The position numbers were made by a program, and so were the translations under genes. Source: an uncultured Treponema sp. (GTDB lineage Bacteria > Spirochaetota > Spirochaetia > Treponematales > Treponemataceae). From it: 64,000 nucleotides of DNA. Location of the stretch: positions 310,001 through 374,000 of the forward strand of contig CAMVCB010000001.1 of NCBI GenBank assembly GCA_947165895.1. Direction: 5' to 3'. The notes beneath the pieces are model-generated. The model was not told where the DNA came from. It did not search any database and saw nothing but the letters and a program-made list of their open reading frames with translations. Below, piece by piece: positions 8,976-18,477 of this stretch (the stretch's first letter is position 1; every line of letters starts with the position of its first letter).

Positions 8976-9341
8976 CTAATTTCCAGAAGAAAGTTTTACG
9001 GCAGATTCAGCTTTATAGCGGTTTTTATAGACTACTAAAGAAGAAGCCGGAATCCAGCCTTTTTCAAAAAGATACCAGGACTGTCCTTCGTCATTTATTG
9101 AAAATCCCATCACCTGCAGAATTTCGTTCTTTCTGCAATAAGAATTTGAAGAAGAATTATGGCTGGCCTCTTCATGAAAGCCGACATAAGGCTCTGTAAT
9201 TACAGCCCATTCAACGTCCGGTGAAATTGCATATGGATGAGATTCATCAAAAACGACACTTTCACTTTTATCTTCATTTTTATTACAGCCACTTACAGCA
9301 AAAAGAATAAAAAAGCTGAGTAAAAAAATCAATTTTTTCAT
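8976..9341 (-). CDS. Small lipoprotein with a bacterial SH3-like segment
   Basis: 121 aa. Signal peptide and lipobox FAVSGCNKNE (Cys about residue 19) predict a lipid-anchored protein. The mature part contains AVITEPYVGFHEEAS, then NEILQVMGFSIN and SWYLFEKGWIPASSL, a layout like a bacterial SH3 domain that ends in a W-I-P segment. Such domains often bind cell-wall material, but no function is assigned. The ATG overlaps the end of the NUDIX gene by 4 bp. Confidence 0.75.
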   Translation of the reverse strand: MKKLIFLLSFFILFAVSGCNKNEDKSESVVFDESHPYAISPDVEWAVITEPYVGFHEEASHNSSSNSYCRKNEILQVMGFSINDEGQSWYLFEKGWIPASSLVVYKNRYKAESAVKLSSGN

Positions 9342-9742
9342 AATGAAGTAACCATATCCTTTAGTTTTTCATAAATCTTCATGTCGGAATCAACAAAATT
9401 TAGGGAAGGAATTCTGGAAAAATCTTCCCACCTATAATCAGTGTGCTCTGTAAGGGTAAAGCGGCGGCTAAGCCCGTCTTCCTCCAGACGAACCTTGAAG
9501 GCGTCCACATAGCAGAGCTTACCCTTATGCTCGAAGGTGACCTGGCAAAGCCTGTCAAAAACTTCAACCTTTACGCCGAACTCTTCATTCATTTCACGCC
9601 GGATTGCAGTCACAAAATCTTCACCTTCATCAATTTTTCCGCCCGGAAATTCCCAGCGGCCGCCCATATCGCCGACATCCTGTCTTTTGGCAAGAAAAAC
9701 CTTTCCATCTCTATAATCAATACACGCAATAGATCTGCTCAA
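9338..9742 (-). CDS. NUDIX hydrolase, MutT-like
   Basis: 134 aa, the usual size for a MutT-type hydrolase. The Nudix box is complete, from GGKIDEGEDF to REMNEEFGV, with the Glu residues that bind Mg2+; it is preceded by GDMGGRWEFPGG. These enzymes cleave nucleoside diphosphates linked to another group. The MutT-like spacing and the WEFPGGK start fit an 8-oxo-dGTP sanitising role, but substrate is not proven by sequence. It overlaps the downstream lipoprotein gene by 4 bp and lies 2 bp after the upstream membrane protein gene, so translation is probably coupled. Confidence 0.88.
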   Translation of the reverse strand: MSRSIACIDYRDGKVFLAKRQDVGDMGGRWEFPGGKIDEGEDFVTAIRREMNEEFGVKVEVFDRLCQVTFEHKGKLCYVDAFKVRLEEDGLSRRFTLTEHTDYRWEDFSRIPSLNFVDSDMKIYEKLKDMVTSL

Positions 9743-9744
9743 TT

Positions 9745-10299
9745 TTACCTCTTCACGGCTGCCGAAAGCTCTTTTTCTTCCCCATCAACAGAGACAACCG
9801 CATCAATTCTAATAATATCATAATCAGGGAATTTTGCACGAATAACAGCTTCCCCACCTTTATAAGTAACAAAATCATCTGCTTCTTCACTAACCTGAAG
9901 GTCAGCATTTACAAGCATAAAATGAATTTTTACATCCTGCCAGTCAGTTTTTTTTGATTTTACGTTCCTTCTGAAGCTGGCACTAACATAAATTTCATCA
10001 GCATAGGAAAAGGCCGAAAGATTACAGTCCAATTCCGCTACCTTTGCGTAATTTCTGAAGCGGTTAAATCCTGTATAAATCCAGGTGGCGGCCACAAAAA
10101 AAACGAGGGCAAGCAGAATATATAAATTTGCCTTATTTTTATAAAAAACGGCAAATCCACGAAGGGGCTTCATCTTTCCGTTATAATAATCCTGAACATT
10201 TTGAGGTGCATTTTTTAAGCGTTCTTCCCTGTTATAAAAAAAATGATATTCGCTGTCTTTTTTTTCAGGATCCAGTCCTTCTTTTACATCCTCAAACAA
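9745..10299 (-). CDS. Single-pass membrane protein of unknown function
   Basis: 184 aa. A charged N-terminal cytoplasmic part of about 53 residues (many Glu, Lys and Tyr) is followed by one strong membrane helix (LYILLALVFFVAATWIYTGF). The remaining ~105 residues are beta-rich, probably outside the membrane, and include SASFRRNVKSKKTDWQDVKI. I do not recognise the family. It sits inside the operon between the propeller-like lipoprotein and the NUDIX gene, with 9 and 2 bp gaps. Confidence 0.7.
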   Translation of the reverse strand: MFEDVKEGLDPEKKDSEYHFFYNREERLKNAPQNVQDYYNGKMKPLRGFAVFYKNKANLYILLALVFFVAATWIYTGFNRFRNYAKVAELDCNLSAFSYADEIYVSASFRRNVKSKKTDWQDVKIHFMLVNADLQVSEEADDFVTYKGGEAVIRAKFPDYDIIRIDAVVSVDGEEKELSAAVKR

Positions 10300-10308
10300 A
10301 GCCGCCCC

Positions 10309-11523
10309 CTAATTTTTCAAAATCGATTCAATAAGGCTGTCAGTTCTGTACCAGACTACACGGGCAGATTCTTTTTCAAGATAAATTGCAGTTAAAATTC
10401 CATTTGAAGAAAGGCTCATAAAATCAAAAAGGATATTATTATGGGCCGCAGTAAAGTGACGCCGCAGAATCTTCTGACTTTCGCTCTGCAGCATCTGAAT
10501 TGTAAAGCCGTCATCATTTTTTATGATAAAGAATTTCCAGCCGGATTTAGTAACGCCTAAAAAATCATAGGGGATTTTATAGGTAAGGCGGCTGTAATCC
10601 GCAACGACAGATTCTTCGTAAGGAGGAATTGAAACCGGCTCTTCAAAAGTGCTTTTTTCAATGTTCAAAGGATACAAAAGGGTTTGAAGATAGTTGATTC
10701 CAGACTGAACCTTCGATTCCTCATCGATATATGTTGAATAATAATCAATCTTAACGTAAAGAAGATAAGACGCAGGGTCCGGGATTACGTTATCAATCGT
10801 AACAAAATATTCAGATGCCTCATCCCCGCTGTTGATTTTTGGAATAGATTTTTCCGAAATCGGAATTTTATACTTCAAAAAGCCGTCAGTTGCAAACCAG
10901 TAAACCACAGCTCCCTGTGTAGAAGTTCCAACAACAACCAGTTCATCCTTTTCAGTGGTGTAAATATTTTTTATAAAAGGAAAAGGAGTTCCGCCCGGCC
11001 CCTGCTGACCTATGTATTCAACAGAAGATCCGTCACGGGCAATTCTGAGAACAGTCTGGCTGTAAAGCATGGTTTCATCATCACTCTGCTCCTGGCGGTC
11101 GCGGGGAACAGAACATACTGCGTAAATATTCTTTTTAGAATCAACGCTTATCATGCCCGCATAATCAAAAGGATAAGCGATTTTATTATGAACGCTCTGG
11201 GCATTTCTCTTTGAATTATCCAGAAGCTCGCTGATTTCTGATTCTTCATTATAATAGATTGTAAGCAGATCACCGTAAGAGTTCAGTTCCATGATTTTTT
11301 TTGAATCGCCGTTTACAATGTAAAAAAATCCGTCCCGCATAAAAATGCCGTAGCGTATGCCACCGACACCATTCAAATCCTTAACGCTGAGCTGCTCCTC
11401 AAAATTTCCATAAGGCACCGTAAAAAGCTGATTTTCATTAATTGATTCAATGCTTTCAGAACGTGAACATGCAGCAAAAAATGCAGAAATCAAAATCAAT
11501 AATGAATAACAAAGCTTTTTCAT
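10309..11523 (-). CDS. Lipoprotein with a propeller-like beta-repeat ectodomain, function unknown
   Basis: 404 aa. Signal peptide with lipobox FFAACSRSE (Cys about residue 19). The mature protein has a run of beta-strand segments of the form seen in propeller proteins: GIFMRDGFFYIVNGDSKK, then ISVDSKKNIYAVCSV, ELVVVGTSTQGAVVYWFATDG and GILTAIYLEKES. The spacing resembles repeated blades, but I see no catalytic motif. Similar lipoproteins are, to my recollection, common in Leptospira and Treponema. It is the first gene of the six-gene operon that ends in hisS; its start is 74 bp from the divergent lepB. Confidence 0.7.
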   Translation of the reverse strand: MKKLCYSLLILISAFFAACSRSESIESINENQLFTVPYGNFEEQLSVKDLNGVGGIRYGIFMRDGFFYIVNGDSKKIMELNSYGDLLTIYYNEESEISELLDNSKRNAQSVHNKIAYPFDYAGMISVDSKKNIYAVCSVPRDRQEQSDDETMLYSQTVLRIARDGSSVEYIGQQGPGGTPFPFIKNIYTTEKDELVVVGTSTQGAVVYWFATDGFLKYKIPISEKSIPKINSGDEASEYFVTIDNVIPDPASYLLYVKIDYYSTYIDEESKVQSGINYLQTLLYPLNIEKSTFEEPVSIPPYEESVVADYSRLTYKIPYDFLGVTKSGWKFFIIKNDDGFTIQMLQSESQKILRRHFTAAHNNILFDFMSLSSNGILTAIYLEKESARVVWYRTDSLIESILKN

Positions 11524-11597
11524 AGGGATATTTTCACATAAGTGCGGGAGTTTTTCAAGTTGTAGGATTTTTTATTTTTTTGTGATAGACTCAGTTT

Positions 11598-13316
11598 ATG
11601 TCTAAAGAGTTTTCTATTTATAAAAAAGTTTCTTACATTGATTTTGCTGCGGCAGCGCTTTTTACACTGCTTTTAATCAATTTTTCCCTGGATATCTCCC
11701 TTCTTGCATTTCCACTTGCCCTGATTTTTTCAGGAAGCCTGGTCTATCTTTCTTTTTTTAAGATTTTTAAGAAAACCGACGGTTCAAAAGCAATGGCAGT
11801 TCTTAAACTGACTCAATATCTTCCATATTTTCTGCTTTTGTGCTTCATTCTGCGCCGGGCAGGTAAAAACGGAACATCTTCTTTTTATGATTTTATCACT
11901 GTTCTTCTATGGATTATAGTTTTCGTTACAAGCCTCATTCTTTCAAATCTGATGGGTGAAAAGAAAATCAAAAAACTTAGCGAAGGCTGGTCCGTAAAAC
12001 CAGAATTCAAAAAACCTCAGGGGGCCGCCCGCATTGCTTTCGAAATTGTAGACTGGATTGATGCCCTCATCTGGGCAATTTTTACCGTAATGCTTTTTCA
12101 GATTTTCGTCTTCCAGCTTTACGAAATTCCTTCTGAATCAATGGTTCCGACCTTTCTGATAAAAGACCGTGTAATCGTTTCAAAATTTGACTGCGGACCA
12201 AAGTTCCCCCTCACAAATATTGGACTTCCAGATTTCCGCCGTTACAAACGAGGCCAGACAATCGTACTCCGCAATCCTCATTACAGCCTTGAACGAAAAT
12301 CCGAGGTAAAAACTGTCGTAAGTCAGCTTGTATATATGCTCACCTTTATGACAGTAAACCTCAACACAGACGAAAATGGAGAGCTTAAGGCAGACCCTCT
12401 TGTAAAGCGAATCTGCGGCGAACCAGGAGAACAGCTTGTAATGCAGGACGGTCAGCTTTACGCCCGCACAAAAAATCATGATTTCCAGCCGGTCTCTCTT
12501 GATAACAAATTTGCCTGCTGGAACCTCAATGCTCTGCCTTCAAATGTAAAAAACAAGGTTCAGTTATTTCCGCTTGATGCAAAAGAATATGAAGAGCTTG
12601 TGGATTTTGAAGAATACCGCAGAAACTATGATTTAAAAGTTGCAGAGTTCCGCGCTTACGAGCTTGTAAGAAGCCTTAATTCCCTTTCACAAGCTGCCAG
12701 CCTTACCGAAGAAGTCTTTGAAGCTCCATCCCTCTTTGAATTCCATCTTTTTTCGAAGGCTGGCCAGATTACTTCAGATATCCTTACAAAAAAGGGCGGT
12801 AGAAAATGGTTTGGTGATTTTATGACCAGCTGGATTTCTAATAAAAATAATGAACGTGATTTATATTCAGAAGCAAATTACCGTCTGAATGTTATGGCAA
12901 AAATCACCTTCGGAAATATAGTTCTCCGTTCAGCAATCCTGATTAAAAACAAGGCGGGTGAAGATGAATGGAAAAATGATGCTGAGCTTAATCAGTATTA
13001 CGAGCTTGCACAAAAACTGAACTGGTACATTCAGTCTCATCTTGATCAGAGAAATATGCCGCTTTTCCCGGCCAATGATGCTCAGGGAAATCCGCAGTAT
13101 ATTCCTAACAACTGCTACTTTATGATGGGGGACAACCGCTTTAATTCCCTTGATCTCCGTCATTCCTACGAGCAGACTCAAAAAGCCTTAAGCGCTGATG
13201 ACCAGCTTTCAATAGAATATTATTCCAATATGGAGCCTCAGTATGTAAACAAGCGCTACATCATAGGTAAGCCTGTTTACCGCTTCTGGCCGGCTACTCG
13301 CCGCGGAAAAGTATAA
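11598..13316 (+). CDS. lepB: Signal peptidase I with a large internal insertion
   Basis: 572 aa, roughly twice a typical LepB. It removes signal peptides from exported proteins at the inner membrane. Several hydrophobic N-terminal segments (about residues 12-55, 72-86, 98-118 and 155-175) are followed by box B with the catalytic serine (YEIPSESMVPTF, Ser ~181). The general-base lysine lies in VKRICGEPGEQ (Lys ~270), and box E is MGDNRFNSLDLRHS (from ~510). Between the KRI box and box E there are about 200 extra residues rich in charged and helical segments, with no motif I recognise. The gene is convergent with secA and both serve export; the two are separated by a long inverted repeat. Confidence 0.93.
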   Translation: MSKEFSIYKKVSYIDFAAAALFTLLLINFSLDISLLAFPLALIFSGSLVYLSFFKIFKKTDGSKAMAVLKLTQYLPYFLLLCFILRRAGKNGTSSFYDFITVLLWIIVFVTSLILSNLMGEKKIKKLSEGWSVKPEFKKPQGAARIAFEIVDWIDALIWAIFTVMLFQIFVFQLYEIPSESMVPTFLIKDRVIVSKFDCGPKFPLTNIGLPDFRRYKRGQTIVLRNPHYSLERKSEVKTVVSQLVYMLTFMTVNLNTDENGELKADPLVKRICGEPGEQLVMQDGQLYARTKNHDFQPVSLDNKFACWNLNALPSNVKNKVQLFPLDAKEYEELVDFEEYRRNYDLKVAEFRAYELVRSLNSLSQAASLTEEVFEAPSLFEFHLFSKAGQITSDILTKKGGRKWFGDFMTSWISNKNNERDLYSEANYRLNVMAKITFGNIVLRSAILIKNKAGEDEWKNDAELNQYYELAQKLNWYIQSHLDQRNMPLFPANDAQGNPQYIPNNCYFMMGDNRFNSLDLRHSYEQTQKALSADDQLSIEYYSNMEPQYVNKRYIIGKPVYRFWPATRRGKV

Positions 13317-13340
13317 GCAATAGTTCTCAGAAAAAAAATA

Positions 13341-13412
13341 AGCCGCAGATTAACACAGATGAGACACAGATAAAAAATAATATCTGTGAAAATCTGTGTC
13401 CCATCTGCGGCT
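13341..13412. repeat. Long imperfect inverted repeat between lepB and secA, probable bidirectional terminator
   Basis: AGCCGCAGAT at 13341-13350 pairs with ATCTGCGGCT at 13403-13412, with further matching ACACAGAT and CACAGAT blocks inside and a loop of about 9 bases. Eight A residues at 13331-13338 give a T tract on the minus strand after secA. Repeats built from ATCTGTG are widespread in bacterial intergenic regions. Confidence 0.75.
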
Positions 13413-13442
13413 ATTTATTTATGGGACATTATCCTTATTGTA

Positions 13443-16265
13443 CTAGCGTCCGTGGCAGTTCTTAAACTTCTTTCCGCTTCCGCAAGGACAAGGATCATTG
13501 CGTCCAACCTTTGGCATTGTGCGGCGGACAGTTACATTATCACCCTGTGAGCGGGCATTTGTTGCAGAACCGGCAGCCTGGGCGCGGGCCTGGGCTCCGC
13601 TGAAATTCTGGCGGGCTGAGCTTGCAGCCTGCGCCTGAGCAGCCTGACTTCCCATGCTCTGAGCCTCGTTGTGCTGAGCATTTGCGGCTGCGGCCTGAGC
13701 CTCTGCCATGCGTCGGCGCTGTTCAGCAGCTTCCGGAGAAAGCTGGATGCGTACTTTGAATACGCGGCTCATTACTGTATTGCGGATTGAATCCAGCATT
13801 TCATAGAAGATATCAAATCCGTCGTTTTTGTATTCTGTAAGAGGGTTCTTTGAACCGTAAGCACGGAGTGAAACAGCCTCGCGGAGTCCTTCAAGAGTTT
13901 CAAGCTGATCAAGCCACTTTCTGTCTATAATCTGAACATACTGGTAGCGGATAAACATATTGAGGTTTTCCTTACCGGCAAGAGTTTCTTTTTCCGTAAT
14001 ATCATTCTGAAGGGCAGCAATCACAGCTTCTTTTGAAACGCGCTCGTTAGGAAGCTGGAAGCCGAAGTAATTGCGGAGCTTTTCATTCAGGGCATTGAGA
14101 GGTGCATTTGAATGCTTGTCGTGCTTCTGGGCATCTTCAAATTCATCAAACAAATCTTCAACAACATCTTTTGCGTTATTCATTACGCGCTCAGAAAGAT
14201 TGTCGTCTGCAAGGATGTCATCACGCTGCATGTAGATAACGCTTCTCTGTTCGTTCAAAACATCATCATAGTCAAGAAGATGCTTACGGATTTCAAAGTT
14301 ACGGTCTTCTACTTTAGACTGAGCTTTTTCAATTCCCTTGTTCAGCCATGGGTGATCGATTGGTTCACCAGGCTCCATACCGATTCTCTGCATCATAAGC
14401 TTCATGCGTTCGCCGCCGAAAAGACGCATCAAATCATCATCCATAGAAATGAAGAAGCGGGAACGTCCAGGGTCACCCTGACGGCCGGAACGTCCGCGCA
14501 GCTGGTTATCAATTCGGCGTGATTCATGACGTTCAGAACCGATTACATAAAGACCACCGAGGGCCTTTACTTCCTCGTAATCCTTTTTCCAGTTTTCCTT
14601 TTCAATTGCAAGGGCTTCCTTGTACTGCTCTTCTGTAGCATTTGTACCGACACGTTTTCTTGCGCGGAACTCAGGGCTGCCGCCAAGCTTAATATCGGTA
14701 CCACGACCGGCCATGTTAGTTGCGATTGTTACAGCCCCTTTTGCACCGGCTTCTGCAATAATCATAGCTTCGCGGGCATGATTTTTAGCATTCAAAACCT
14801 CGTGGCGTACACCTTTTCGTGTAAGCAGGGCTGAAAGGTGTTCAGATTTTTCAACCGAAACTGTACCAACCAGAATCGGCTGGCCTTTTGCGTGAACCTC
14901 TGCAATTTCTTTGGCGATTGCTTCCCACTTATCTTCTTCATTCAGGTAAACAAGGTCATTTTCATCAATGCGGGCAACCGGCTTGTTTGTCGGAATTGCC
15001 ACAACATCAAGATGATAGATGTTATTAAATTCAACTGCTTCTGTTGCGGCAGTACCAGTCATTCCCGAAAGCTTGTTATACATACGGAAGAAGTTCTGGA
15101 AGGTGATTGTAGCCATTGTGCGGTTGCGCTGGGCAATTCTGATGTGCTCTTTTGCTTCGATTGCCTGATGAAGCCCGTCAGAATAGCGGCGGCCTTCAAG
15201 AACACGTCCTGTAAATTCATCTACAATCTGAACCTGACCGTCTTTTACAATGTAATCAACGTTATTATGGAACAAAAGATGAGCTCGCAGAGCCTGAGTA
15301 AAGTAATGTGTGTATTCAAAGTTTTCTTCATCCTCCAGAGCACCAGTAATCAGATTGTGCTTGTGAAGGATTTCGTTGATATGAAGCATACCCTTATCGG
15401 TAAATGATACACGCTTTGATTTTTCATCAATAGTATAGTCACCTTCGATTTTTGCACGTTCTTCCGGCTCCATCTGAGTTTCGTCAGGATATTCGCCTGT
15501 TTTAGGGTCTTTTTCAACTTCCTTGAGCTCACCTACATATTTGTCAACTTCGTGGAATTTGTAAGTATCGTCCTCGCCAGCCCCGGAAATAATAAGCGGA
15601 GTTCTGGCTTCATCAATCAAAATAGAGTCAATTTCATCGACGATACAATAGTTAAAGCCACGCTGAACCTTATCTTTAAGGTCGATTTTCATGTTGTCAC
15701 GAAGGTAGTCAAAACCGAATTCGTTGTTTGTACCGTAAGTGATGTCACAGTTATAGGCTGCCTTGCGGGCTTCTGTATCCATATTTGAAAGGATTGCGCC
15801 GACTGTCTGACCAAGATAGCTGAATACAGGACGCATAGTGTTGGCATCGCGTTCAGCAAGGTAGTCGTTTACAGTAACAACGTGAACGCCCTTTCCTTCA
15901 AGAGAGTTCAGATAAGCAGGAGCTACGGCAACAAGAGTCTTACCTTCACCTGTCTTCATTTCTGTAATTTTTCCCTGATGAAGGTTAATGGAACCCATTA
16001 CCTGAACGTCAAATGCACGCTCACCGCGAACACGGAAAGCAGCTTCACGAACCAGGGCAAAGGCTTCCGGCAAAATATCATCAAGTGTCTCACCCTTAGC
16101 AAGACGCTCTTTAAATTTCTTAGTTTCTTCCGGGAACTCCTCTGGCTTAAGACTTTTAGCCCATTCCTCTTTTGCGTTTACAGCCGCCAGTATAGGGCGC
16201 AGGGCTTTTACATCACGGTCATTCTGAGAGCCGAAGATTGCAGTAAGAATTTTATCAATTAACAT
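13443..16265 (-). CDS. secA: Preprotein translocase ATPase SecA
   Basis: 940 aa. Motor of the Sec pathway; it pushes preproteins through SecYEG using ATP. Visible are Walker [12 protein letters not shown], the DEAD-type box [21 protein letters not shown], the substrate-crosslinking region, the second helicase half with [14 protein letters not shown], and [25 protein letters not shown]. An Ala/Gln-rich linker of about 80 residues (from ~835) leads to the C-terminal zinc-binding SEC-C motif ([16 protein letters not shown]). The linker is unusually low in complexity (repeated Ala-Gln). It is transcribed towards lepB. Confidence 0.98.
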   Translation of the reverse strand: MLIDKILTAIFGSQNDRDVKALRPILAAVNAKEEWAKSLKPEEFPEETKKFKERLAKGETLDDILPEAFALVREAAFRVRGERAFDVQVMGSINLHQGKITEMKTGEGKTLVAVAPAYLNSLEGKGVHVVTVNDYLAERDANTMRPVFSYLGQTVGAILSNMDTEARKAAYNCDITYGTNNEFGFDYLRDNMKIDLKDKVQRGFNYCIVDEIDSILIDEARTPLIISGAGEDDTYKFHEVDKYVGELKEVEKDPKTGEYPDETQMEPEERAKIEGDYTIDEKSKRVSFTDKGMLHINEILHKHNLITGALEDEENFEYTHYFTQALRAHLLFHNNVDYIVKDGQVQIVDEFTGRVLEGRRYSDGLHQAIEAKEHIRIAQRNRTMATITFQNFFRMYNKLSGMTGTAATEAVEFNNIYHLDVVAIPTNKPVARIDENDLVYLNEEDKWEAIAKEIAEVHAKGQPILVGTVSVEKSEHLSALLTRKGVRHEVLNAKNHAREAMIIAEAGAKGAVTIATNMAGRGTDIKLGGSPEFRARKRVGTNATEEQYKEALAIEKENWKKDYEEVKALGGLYVIGSERHESRRIDNQLRGRSGRQGDPGRSRFFISMDDDLMRLFGGERMKLMMQRIGMEPGEPIDHPWLNKGIEKAQSKVEDRNFEIRKHLLDYDDVLNEQRSVIYMQRDDILADDNLSERVMNNAKDVVEDLFDEFEDAQKHDKHSNAPLNALNEKLRNYFGFQLPNERVSKEAVIAALQNDITEKETLAGKENLNMFIRYQYVQIIDRKWLDQLETLEGLREAVSLRAYGSKNPLTEYKNDGFDIFYEMLDSIRNTVMSRVFKVRIQLSPEAAEQRRRMAEAQAAAANAQHNEAQSMGSQAAQAQAASSARQNFSGAQARAQAAGSATNARSQGDNVTVRRTMPKVGRNDPCPCGSGKKFKNCHGR

Positions 16266-16341
16266 TTTTTTGTTCCTTTGTAGTTTTCTTTTTTAAAGAT
16301 TTTATATTTTACTATATAAATGGATTTTTAGGAAGTAGCGA

Positions 16342-17145
16342 TTAAATAAGTCCAAAATGACAAAAAGCATCATAAATTCCACTTTCATCGACATTTCCGG
16401 TAATATAATCAGCTCCGTCTTTAAGTCCCTGCTCCGAATTTCCCATGGCAACACCGGTTCCGCAGTATTTTATCATAGAAAGGTCGCCGACAGTATCACC
16501 AAAAGCAAAAGTATCTTCCTTTTTTACCTTATGAACTTCCATCATATAGCGCAGTCCTTCAGCCTTACAGGCCTCTTTCAGGGTAATATCCCCCATTCCC
16601 TTGTCGGCTCCCAGAAGAGACCACTGATTTATCTGAAATTCATAGCCAAACTGCTTTCTGATATTTTCGATAAGGCCAGGCTGTACGACATAATTTATTT
16701 TTGCAATTTCATTATAATCAAGCTCAGATTCTTTTATACAGGGAAAGCTTTTTTCAAGATCACGTAAAACCTTATCGCCGAATTTCTTCCCCATCTGTTC
16801 AAAATAAAGGCGGACCGCAGTCACATTTTTATGCCCTTCAAAGAAAAATCCGGCATTATTTTCCAGAAGCCAGTCTGAAATTCTTTTTACATCTGCCGGA
16901 GCAAGACTCTTTTGCACAAGAACCTTTTTATTTTCTTCAATGTAAAGTGAGTTAGAACAGATAATTCCGTCAAATCCGATATCTTCCAGCTCCTGACCAA
17001 CTTCTTTACGGCATCTTCCCGTATTCAAATAAACCTTATGCCCCTTTTTACGGGCAAGATTAACAGCCTCCACTGCAGAAGCCGGAGGAAATTTCTGTCC
17101 AAAGGGGATCAAAGTGCCGTCAACATCTAAAAAAATAAGCTTCAT
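16342..17145 (-). CDS. HAD-superfamily (Cof-type) phosphatase
   Basis: 267 aa. HAD motif I is FLDVDGTLIPFG at the very N-terminus, motif II is LNTGR, and motif III/IV is FGDTVGDLSMIKYCGTGVAMGNS. A C2-type cap lies between them, which places it in the Cof group acting on sugar phosphates, nucleotides or phosphorylated cofactors. Substrate cannot be deduced. It lies 17 bp after the TatD-like gene and 76 bp before secA on the same strand. Confidence 0.88.
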   Translation of the reverse strand: MKLIFLDVDGTLIPFGQKFPPASAVEAVNLARKKGHKVYLNTGRCRKEVGQELEDIGFDGIICSNSLYIEENKKVLVQKSLAPADVKRISDWLLENNAGFFFEGHKNVTAVRLYFEQMGKKFGDKVLRDLEKSFPCIKESELDYNEIAKINYVVQPGLIENIRKQFGYEFQINQWSLLGADKGMGDITLKEACKAEGLRYMMEVHKVKKEDTFAFGDTVGDLSMIKYCGTGVAMGNSEQGLKDGADYITGNVDESGIYDAFCHFGLI

Positions 17146-17162
17146 ACAATCACCTTAAAAAT

Positions 17163-17996
17163 TTATGCATATAAATTATTAAAATTTCTTTCAAACTGCA
17201 AGCATAATTCTTCTATGGATTCATTCCGTAAAGAAGCGGCAGCCTGGTAAACAGTCTCAATCTCCCCTGCCCTGGTAAAAGCTTCCCCCTTAAGAGTCTG
17301 AAAGGGTGCATCGGTTTCTAAAAGAAGCGTTTCAAGTGGAAGTCCGCGGACACATTCAATCACCTTTTTATTTCCATTTTTCATCTGCTTTCCAAAACTG
17401 AAAAAAGAGGGAATTCCCCGCCGGATAAGACTTTCTGCCTCTACAAAACTTCCCATAAAAGAATGAAAAAGTACCGCCGGAACTTTTTTCATGCGAGCTG
17501 CATATTCAAAAAGTTTTTCGTTAGCCTTGCGGCAGTGAATAACAAGGGGCATTTTATATTGCAGGGCAAGCTCAAGCTGGATATTCCACATTTCTTCCTG
17601 TAAATCAGCTTTTTCACGGAAGGCAGGCGTAAAATAATCAAAGCCTGCTTCTCCAATAGCTTTTAGGATGGGCTCCTTACCCTTTGCCACTGCCGTCTGC
17701 CGGGCCCTCAGCAGCTCCTCCAGAAAATCAGCATACTTTTTAATGTCAAAAACAGCCTGAGCACAAGCCTGCGGATGCAGACCAAAAGCCTTGCCCACAT
17801 TTTCAGCCGCCCCAAGCTGCAGCTTCCACTCTTCAAAAGAATGAGCGCAGGAAAGCCCCTTCCAGTCTACTTCAAGATCCGGCTGAAAGTCCTTGCAGAC
17901 AGCATAATGAAAATGAGCATCACAAAAGACCAGTTTTTTTCCTTCAGCAGAACTTTTCAGAGAATTTTCCGGGATTTTTTCAATTTTTTCTAACAT
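17163..17996 (-). CDS. TatD-family metal-dependent hydrolase (putative DNase)
   Basis: 277 aa. The amidohydrolase-fold metal ligands are in place: DAHFHYAV (HxH) near residue 26, GEAGFDYF (Glu), PLVIHCRKANEK (His), the HSFMG segment, and LLLETDAPFQTLKG (Asp). TatD proteins act as Mg2+-dependent DNases and have been linked to DNA repair. Spacing after the first HxH is longer than in E. coli TatD, so it may belong to a side branch. First gene of a pair with the HAD phosphatase. Confidence 0.85.
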   Translation of the reverse strand: MLEKIEKIPENSLKSSAEGKKLVFCDAHFHYAVCKDFQPDLEVDWKGLSCAHSFEEWKLQLGAAENVGKAFGLHPQACAQAVFDIKKYADFLEELLRARQTAVAKGKEPILKAIGEAGFDYFTPAFREKADLQEEMWNIQLELALQYKMPLVIHCRKANEKLFEYAARMKKVPAVLFHSFMGSFVEAESLIRRGIPSFFSFGKQMKNGNKKVIECVRGLPLETLLLETDAPFQTLKGEAFTRAGEIETVYQAAASLRNESIEELCLQFERNFNNLYA

Positions 17997-18103
17997 TTTT
18001 TTTATTATAACCGAATATTAAGGTATGGGAACGTAATTTCCCCATTAATTTTGATAAAAACTTTACTTCATAGATGTGCTTAAACTTAATTGCGGGAGGC
18101 AAT

Positions 18104-18316
18104 ATGAAAAGTTACACATTAAAGAGCATAGGAAAAACATCAGACTACATGACAATCCTTCGTGAAATGGAAGACGGATTTGTCGTAAAAATCGTGCGCG
18201 ACCTTGACGGCTACGAAGACGTAAAAACAGACTACATCAGCCGCGAACTCTTCGATAGCTGCATCCGAACCGGATATCTGACAGAAATAAAAGAAAAAGT
18301 TGTTGTTTCGGCCTGA
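18104..18316 (+). CDS. Small conserved-looking protein, function unknown
   Basis: 70 aa from the ATG at 18104, which has a strong ribosome binding site (GGGAGG) 5-6 bases upstream; an in-frame ATG at 18074 lacks one. The sequence starts MKSYTLKSIGKTSDYMTIL and is mixed alpha/beta and highly charged, with no membrane segment and no known motif. It stands alone, divergent from the TatD gene, and is followed by its own terminator, which argues that it is a real gene. Confidence 0.7.
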   Translation: MKSYTLKSIGKTSDYMTILREMEDGFVVKIVRDLDGYEDVKTDYISRELFDSCIRTGYLTEIKEKVVVSA

Positions 18317-18349
18317 AGTGTCCTTTATATTTCGAATTAGACTTGTATA

Positions 18350-18380
18350 AAAACGCTCCTGTCAGGGGCGTTTTTTTTAT
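18350..18380 (+). terminator. Intrinsic terminator of the 70-aa gene
   Basis: ACGCTCC pairs with GGGGCGT (one G-T pair) across a short loop, followed by eight T residues. Confidence 0.85.
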
Positions 18381-18384
18381 GGGC

Positions 18385-18477
18385 GGGCCGGCTGCCGCCG
18401 TCGCTACGTCCGCGGTTCCGCTATCGCTCCAGCCCCCTGCCGGTGGCCGGCTTCGCCGCCGCTCCCATCGCTACCGC
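18385..18477. repeat. GC-rich dispersed repeat, copy A, running into the miaA stop codon
   Basis: A sharply GC-rich stretch in AT-rich surroundings. Two blocks recur at 57.3-57.4 kb in the same order and orientation: TCCGCGGTTCCGCTATCGCT at 18409-18428 (one mismatch to 57366-57385) and CGGCTTCGCCGCCGCTCC near 18449-18466 (identical to 57410-57427). The sequence between the blocks differs. The miaA stop codon (18471-18473) lies in its right end. Confidence 0.75.

Noticed and set aside
13341..13412. Possible CRISPR-like repeat (ATCTGTG units)
   Set aside because: Units are short, unequally spaced and arranged as an inverted repeat; there are no spacers and no cas genes.
14112..15407. Three plus-strand open frames opposite secA
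   Set aside because: Antisense shadows of secA with no ribosome binding site and no recognisable domain.
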